Source of the DNA: a bacterium
Lineage (GTDB): Bacteria; Vulcanimicrobiota; Vulcanimicrobiia; Vulcanimicrobiales; Vulcanimicrobiaceae
DNA: 17,369 nt
NCBI GenBank assembly: GCA_021807065.1
Contig: JAKAPO010000015.1
Span: 1-17,369, forward strand
Reading direction: 5' to 3'
Part shown: positions 14,188 to 17,369 of the stretch, piece by piece
Numbering within the stretch: position 1 is the stretch's first letter
How the letters are laid out: every line of letters begins with the position of its first letter
Translations under genes and position numbers: made by a program
Notes under the pieces: model-generated
What the model saw: only the letters and a program-made list of their open reading frames with translations
The model's database searches: none
What the model was told of the DNA's origin: nothing

Positions 14188-15450
14188 ATGATCTCCGATC
14201 TCACCCACGAACGCGCGGCTCTTTGCGCAGCTTACGAGGCGAATCGCCGGCGAACGCGCTTCGTCTATGATTTGATCGCCCCGGAAGCCTATTACGAACG
14301 GCCGATCCCGCTGCGTCACCCGTTCATCTTCTACTACGGCCACATACCGTCGTTCAGTTTCACGACGCTTGTCCGGAACGCGCTCGGCGAAGCGCCGGTC
14401 GACGAAGATTTCGAGACGCTCTTTCGCCGCGGTATCGATCCGGGAAGCCAAGCGGAGGCAGCCGGCGCAACGCGCGAATCGTGGCCGACCCACGATCGAG
14501 TGCGGATCTTCGTAGACCAGTGTGACGCTCGCGTTCGCAGCGCGCTGCAGACCGCGACGCTGGAGGATCCGATGAATCCGGCGCTCGTGGGCCGCGAGGC
14601 AGCCCACACCATCATCGAACACGAATGGATGCACCAGGAGACGCTGCTCTACATCGTTCACCGTCTCGCGCGAGAGAAGAAGCGGCCGCTGCCGACGGTG
14701 CATCGCGATGCCGAGCGTCCAGCATATCGCCGCATCATGATTCCCGCAGGCACGGCTACGATCGGCGCGCGCCGCGACGAAATCACATTCGGCTGGGACA
14801 ACGAATTCGAAGCTACGCAAACATCCGTGCCTGAGTTCGAGATCGAAGCAGACAACGTGACCAACGGCGATTATCTGAAGTTCGTCATCGACGGCGACGG
14901 CGAACCACCGCCGTTCTGGCAGCGAACCGACGGAGAATGGCGGCTCGCGACCGTCTTCGAACGGATACCGTTACCGCTCTCATGGCCGGTTTACGTAACG
15001 CTGCAGCAAGCGTCGCAGTACGCATCCTGGAAAGGCATGCACGTGCCCACCGAGGCTGAGTACCATCGCGCGGCCTTCGGAACGCCTCAGGGCACGGAAC
15101 GCTCCCATCCCTGGGGCGAAGAACCACCCGATCCTTCACGCGGGAATTTTGGCTTTCAGCGGTTCGATCCGGTATCGGTCGGAAGCTACCCCGCGGGTGC
15201 GAGCGCTTGGGGAGTCAACGACCTCGTAGGCAATGGGTGGGAGTGGACGAGCACGCCGTTCGCACCGCTTCCCGGATTTCGCCCGATGGCATCCTATCCG
15301 GTCTACTCGACGGATTTTTTCGATGACGCGCACTACGTCATGAAGGGCGCCTCGCCGGTGACGCATGAGGGCATGGTTCGGCGCAGTTTTCGCAACTGGT
15401 TCCGCGCGGACTACCCCTACGTCTACGCGACGTTTCGCTGCGCCGCCTAG
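14188..15450 (+). CDS. egtB: EgtB-type sulfoxide synthase (ergothioneine biosynthesis)
   Basis: EgtB is a non-haem iron enzyme that uses oxygen to join hercynine to a cysteine-containing thiol as a sulfoxide. From the ATG at 14188 the protein has 420 residues; the open frame extends upstream to 13900, but that part only shadows egtD. The N-terminal DinB-like domain supplies the three iron ligands: His52 in YYGHIPSF, and His145 and His149 in HEWMHQET. The C-terminal half is a formylglycine-generating-enzyme-like (FGE-sulfatase) fold: IPAGTATIGA (185-194), WKGMHVPTEAEYHRAAF (281-297), HPWGEEPP, DLVGNGWEWTSTPF (345-358), KGAS and RRSFRNWFR (398-406). No egtA, egtC or egtE lies nearby, so whether it uses cysteine or gamma-glutamylcysteine cannot be decided from context. 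Its stop codon overlaps that of the convergent PQQ-type gene. Confidence 0.93.
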   Translation: MISDLTHERAALCAAYEANRRRTRFVYDLIAPEAYYERPIPLRHPFIFYYGHIPSFSFTTLVRNALGEAPVDEDFETLFRRGIDPGSQAEAAGATRESWPTHDRVRIFVDQCDARVRSALQTATLEDPMNPALVGREAAHTIIEHEWMHQETLLYIVHRLAREKKRPLPTVHRDAERPAYRRIMIPAGTATIGARRDEITFGWDNEFEATQTSVPEFEIEADNVTNGDYLKFVIDGDGEPPPFWQRTDGEWRLATVFERIPLPLSWPVYVTLQQASQYASWKGMHVPTEAEYHRAAFGTPQGTERSHPWGEEPPDPSRGNFGFQRFDPVSVGSYPAGASAWGVNDLVGNGWEWTSTPFAPLPGFRPMASYPVYSTDFFDDAHYVMKGASPVTHEGMVRRSFRNWFRADYPYVYATFRCAA

Positions 15451-16811
15451 CCGGAACGCGTACGCAGCTCGTCGTGCGCGTTCCGGATCGCGTGCAACGG
15501 AACTGCGATAACCACTCCTTCTCTCGATCCGTCGATCAGAGAGCCGTTGAGGACGATCGGCGAGCCGACGTTGAAATGCAGGTCTTCCCGCAGGCGTCCG
15601 ACGACGCGTCCGTCCTTCGCGTCCACAGCCCAGAGATATCCCTTGAGGTCGCCGAAATAGAGCACGCCGTCTACCGCGACTATCCCGCCCTTCACGGGAC
15701 CGGCCGTGTGAATCTGCCAGAGTCTTTTTCCGGTAGAAAGATTCAAGCAACTCATCACCGCTGCGTCGGGACTGCCTTCGTAGATCCGGTCGCCGTAGAT
15801 CAGCGGAATTGCCGACTTGTTGCGCGGCGGAGCGATGCCGGTGTCGACGACGCGATCCCAAAGAAGGCGGCCCGTGCGCATGTCCAGTGCGAAGATGTGA
15901 TGGCGTACCGGGGAGCCGCGCGTGACGGTCCATCCGAGTCGCAGCGGTTCGATCGCTTGGAGGTACTGCGCGACCAGCATGGTCTTCGTCGATGCCATTG
16001 GACCGTCGCCCGGTCCTTGAAAGAACTTCGAAAGACGGTGCGTCCAGAGTAACGCGCCGTTGCTGGCACGAAGCGCGTAGACGGCCGCGCCGAATACACC
16101 GGAAACGTAGAGACGCCCGTCGCCCCCGTCGACGACGGACGACATTGCGAAAACCGAAGGTAACCGCGTGACCCAACGAAATGCAGCGGTGCGTGCGTCG
16201 AGGGCCAGAACAGCACCCGAACCATCCGCATGGACCACGCTCGAGCCGACGATCGCCGGCGTGGGCATGCCCGTTCCGGCAAGCGTACGCCCCCAATGCT
16301 CCCTTCCAGTCTCAAGGTCGACGGCGGAGATGCGGTCGGCGGCTGTAGGGCTGGCACCGATCACGTAATCGGGCGGCATGCAGACGGTGCACTTCGCACC
16401 GCCTGCCGCGACGATCGCGAGCCCGTCTGCGTACACCGGCTGCGCCATAACCTGATCCGTCGCAAGATACCTCCAGCGTAGCGTTCCCGTCGCCGCATCG
16501 ATGTCATACAGATTGCGATCGTTCGAGGCGATGAGAACCTGATCGCGATAAACGACCGGTGACGACGATATTCCGCGGTCTCCGGCTGAGAAACGCCACG
16601 AGAGATAGCGCGGCACGCGCGGATTGACGACCACCACGTTCAATCCACCGCCCAGTCGAAAATCAGGCCACGATGTAGCGCTTTCTGCGTGAAATGGGAC
16701 GACATTTGGATCCACGATCGGAGATGGACCCATAGGCTCCATGCGATGCGGTGCCGAGCACGCGACGAGCGCGACGATCGTGGCAAGAAAGACGAGCTGC
16801 CTCGTTTCCAC
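15447..16811 (-). CDS. PQQ-type beta-propeller repeat lipoprotein
   Basis: A 454-residue secreted lipoprotein with signal peptide and lipobox LVAC (Cys18). The rest is a beta-propeller of PQQ-binding-like repeats, seen as recurring blades: YDIDAATGTLRWRYL, SAVDLETGREHWGRTL, LALDARTAAFRWVTRL, YALRASNGALLWTHRL, FALDMRTGRLLWDRVV, SCLNLSTGKRLWQIHT and WAVDAKDGRVVGRL. Seven or eight blades can be counted. I see no dehydrogenase active-site motif, so a scaffold or binding role (as in BamB-like proteins) is more likely than PQQ-dependent catalysis. A CTVC pair near residue 140 could form a disulfide; it is not a haem motif (CxxCH). It follows the membrane-protein gene by 9 bp, as an operon, and its stop codon overlaps that of egtB. 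Confidence 0.87.
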   Translation of the reverse strand: METRQLVFLATIVALVACSAPHRMEPMGPSPIVDPNVVPFHAESATSWPDFRLGGGLNVVVVNPRVPRYLSWRFSAGDRGISSSPVVYRDQVLIASNDRNLYDIDAATGTLRWRYLATDQVMAQPVYADGLAIVAAGGAKCTVCMPPDYVIGASPTAADRISAVDLETGREHWGRTLAGTGMPTPAIVGSSVVHADGSGAVLALDARTAAFRWVTRLPSVFAMSSVVDGGDGRLYVSGVFGAAVYALRASNGALLWTHRLSKFFQGPGDGPMASTKTMLVAQYLQAIEPLRLGWTVTRGSPVRHHIFALDMRTGRLLWDRVVDTGIAPPRNKSAIPLIYGDRIYEGSPDAAVMSCLNLSTGKRLWQIHTAGPVKGGIVAVDGVLYFGDLKGYLWAVDAKDGRVVGRLREDLHFNVGSPIVLNGSLIDGSREGVVIAVPLHAIRNAHDELRTRSG

Positions 16812-16820
16812 GCTAGGAGC

Positions 16821-17369
16821 CTAGGCCGCCGGTTCCGTGAGAATTCGCGAGCCGGCTGCGCGTTTGGCCGCCGCCAAGTACGACGCGATGGTCAGGATTC
16901 CCAGTAAACCTGTCCACGTAGGAATCTTCGCGACTTCACGCAGCGGGTCGAAAGCAAATCTGGTCGTCGCCTGCGACGCAAGAACGGCACCACCGCCGAT
17001 CGATGCGTGTTCGGGCCGTTCGATGAGCGCCGGCGGCGTGTGTAACGCGAGAAGATAGAGAGCTGTTGCGGCTACCAGCAGGAATGCGGCGGCGGATCTT
17101 GCGGACAGCCGAAGCGAGGCGCAAAGCGTCGCGACGACGAGAAGCGCGGTGAAGAACAGCGGTTTGAGCGCCTGCGCATAGAGCCACGGAACGGCGAGCA
17201 GGATGACTACTGCAAATGCCGCCGTCCGGAGCGCAGGTTTCGTCGGGATGATGCAGAGTTCCAATGCGAGCGGGATCGCAGCCGCGATCGCCGCGATGTG
17301 GACGTAGGTTCCGGCGATTACGCTGAAAGCCATTGGAACGAAGACCAGCAGCTCGCGCCGATCCCATTC
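16821..17369 (-). CDS. Integral membrane protein, partial (5' end outside window)
   Basis: The frame is open to the right edge. An ATG at 17333 is internal to it and the codons upstream (EWDRRELLVFVP) continue naturally, so the start probably lies outside the window. The visible 182 residues have five or so hydrophobic segments: AFSVIAGTYVHIAAIAAAIPLA, TAAFAVVILLAVPWL, LFFTALLVVATLCASL, AAAFLLVAATALYLLAL and, near the C-terminus, TGLLGILTIASYLAAAK. An outside loop with a HTPPALIERPEH stretch separates the last two. This is the C-terminal part of a polytopic inner-membrane protein; I do not recognise the family. The stop lies 9 bp before the ATG of the PQQ-type lipoprotein, so the two are likely cotranscribed. 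Confidence 0.7.
   Translation of the reverse strand, partial: EWDRRELLVFVPMAFSVIAGTYVHIAAIAAAIPLALELCIIPTKPALRTAAFAVVILLAVPWLYAQALKPLFFTALLVVATLCASLRLSARSAAAFLLVAATALYLLALHTPPALIERPEHASIGGGAVLASQATTRFAFDPLREVAKIPTWTGLLGILTIASYLAAAKRAAGSRILTEPAA

Noticed and set aside
14125..14820. N-terminal extension of egtD by over 200 codons
   Set aside because: The extended frame lies antisense to egtB and has no EgtD-like content; the family N-terminus is fully covered from the ATG at 14124.
15136..16296. A 386-codon minus-strand frame
   Set aside because: It runs through egtB and the PQQ-type gene in another frame, is Arg-rich and of low complexity, and its composition is typical of a GC-rich shadow frame.
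1..17369. CRISPR array, rRNA or replication origin
   Set aside because: No regularly spaced repeats, rRNA-like conserved blocks or DnaA-box clusters were seen anywhere in the window.

Overview
The window (about 17.4 kb) is GC-rich bacterial DNA with lipoprotein signal peptides, an OmpA-type peptidoglycan-binding lipoprotein, a LytR-CpsA-Psr protein, a sedolisin peptidase, an HD-GYP protein, a MalT-like ATPase and the ergothioneine genes egtB and egtD. An OmpA-like lipoprotein fits a diderm envelope. The gene set resembles what is seen in uncultured phyla such as Candidatus Eremiobacterota, but that is a low-confidence hunch; no rRNA or phylogenetic marker is present.

Bases 1 to about 4885 look like an accessory island. 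On the minus strand lies a large gene for a primase-helicase fusion of the kind classed with the TOTE conflict systems: an archaeo-eukaryotic primase domain, a superfamily II helicase and a C-terminal domain resembling Bles03/C11orf68. An IS630-family element (2456-3549) has inserted into it with a TA duplication. Removing the element and one TA restores a single 953-codon frame. Upstream, on the plus strand, is a HigA-like antitoxin gene preceded only by what looks like the last 27 codons of a RelE/HigB-type toxin, plus a perfect 16-bp palindrome. The island ends at the 3' half of a tRNA-Ala(CGC) gene (about 4886-4925) with no 5' half beside it. This is the classic right-hand scar of integration into a tRNA gene, and its polarity puts the intact tRNA and any integrase to the left of the window.

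From 4984 to the right end the content looks like ordinary chromosome. A plus-strand run encodes a DoxX-family membrane protein, an OmpA-domain lipoprotein, possibly an 18-residue membrane peptide, and a LytR-CpsA-Psr protein. A minus-strand run, in order of transcription, encodes EgtD, a MalT-like ATPase/TPR protein without a LuxR DNA-binding domain, an HD-GYP protein that has lost two metal-binding histidines, and an S53 sedolisin-like lipoprotein peptidase. egtB diverges from egtD across 63 bp. It converges on a minus-strand pair: a membrane protein cut by the window edge and a PQQ-type beta-propeller lipoprotein.

The most interesting points are the IS-split primase-helicase with its unusual C-terminal domain, the tRNA scar that defines the island edge, the eroded toxin-antitoxin module, and the degenerate HD-GYP protein next to a MalT-like protein without a DNA-binding domain.
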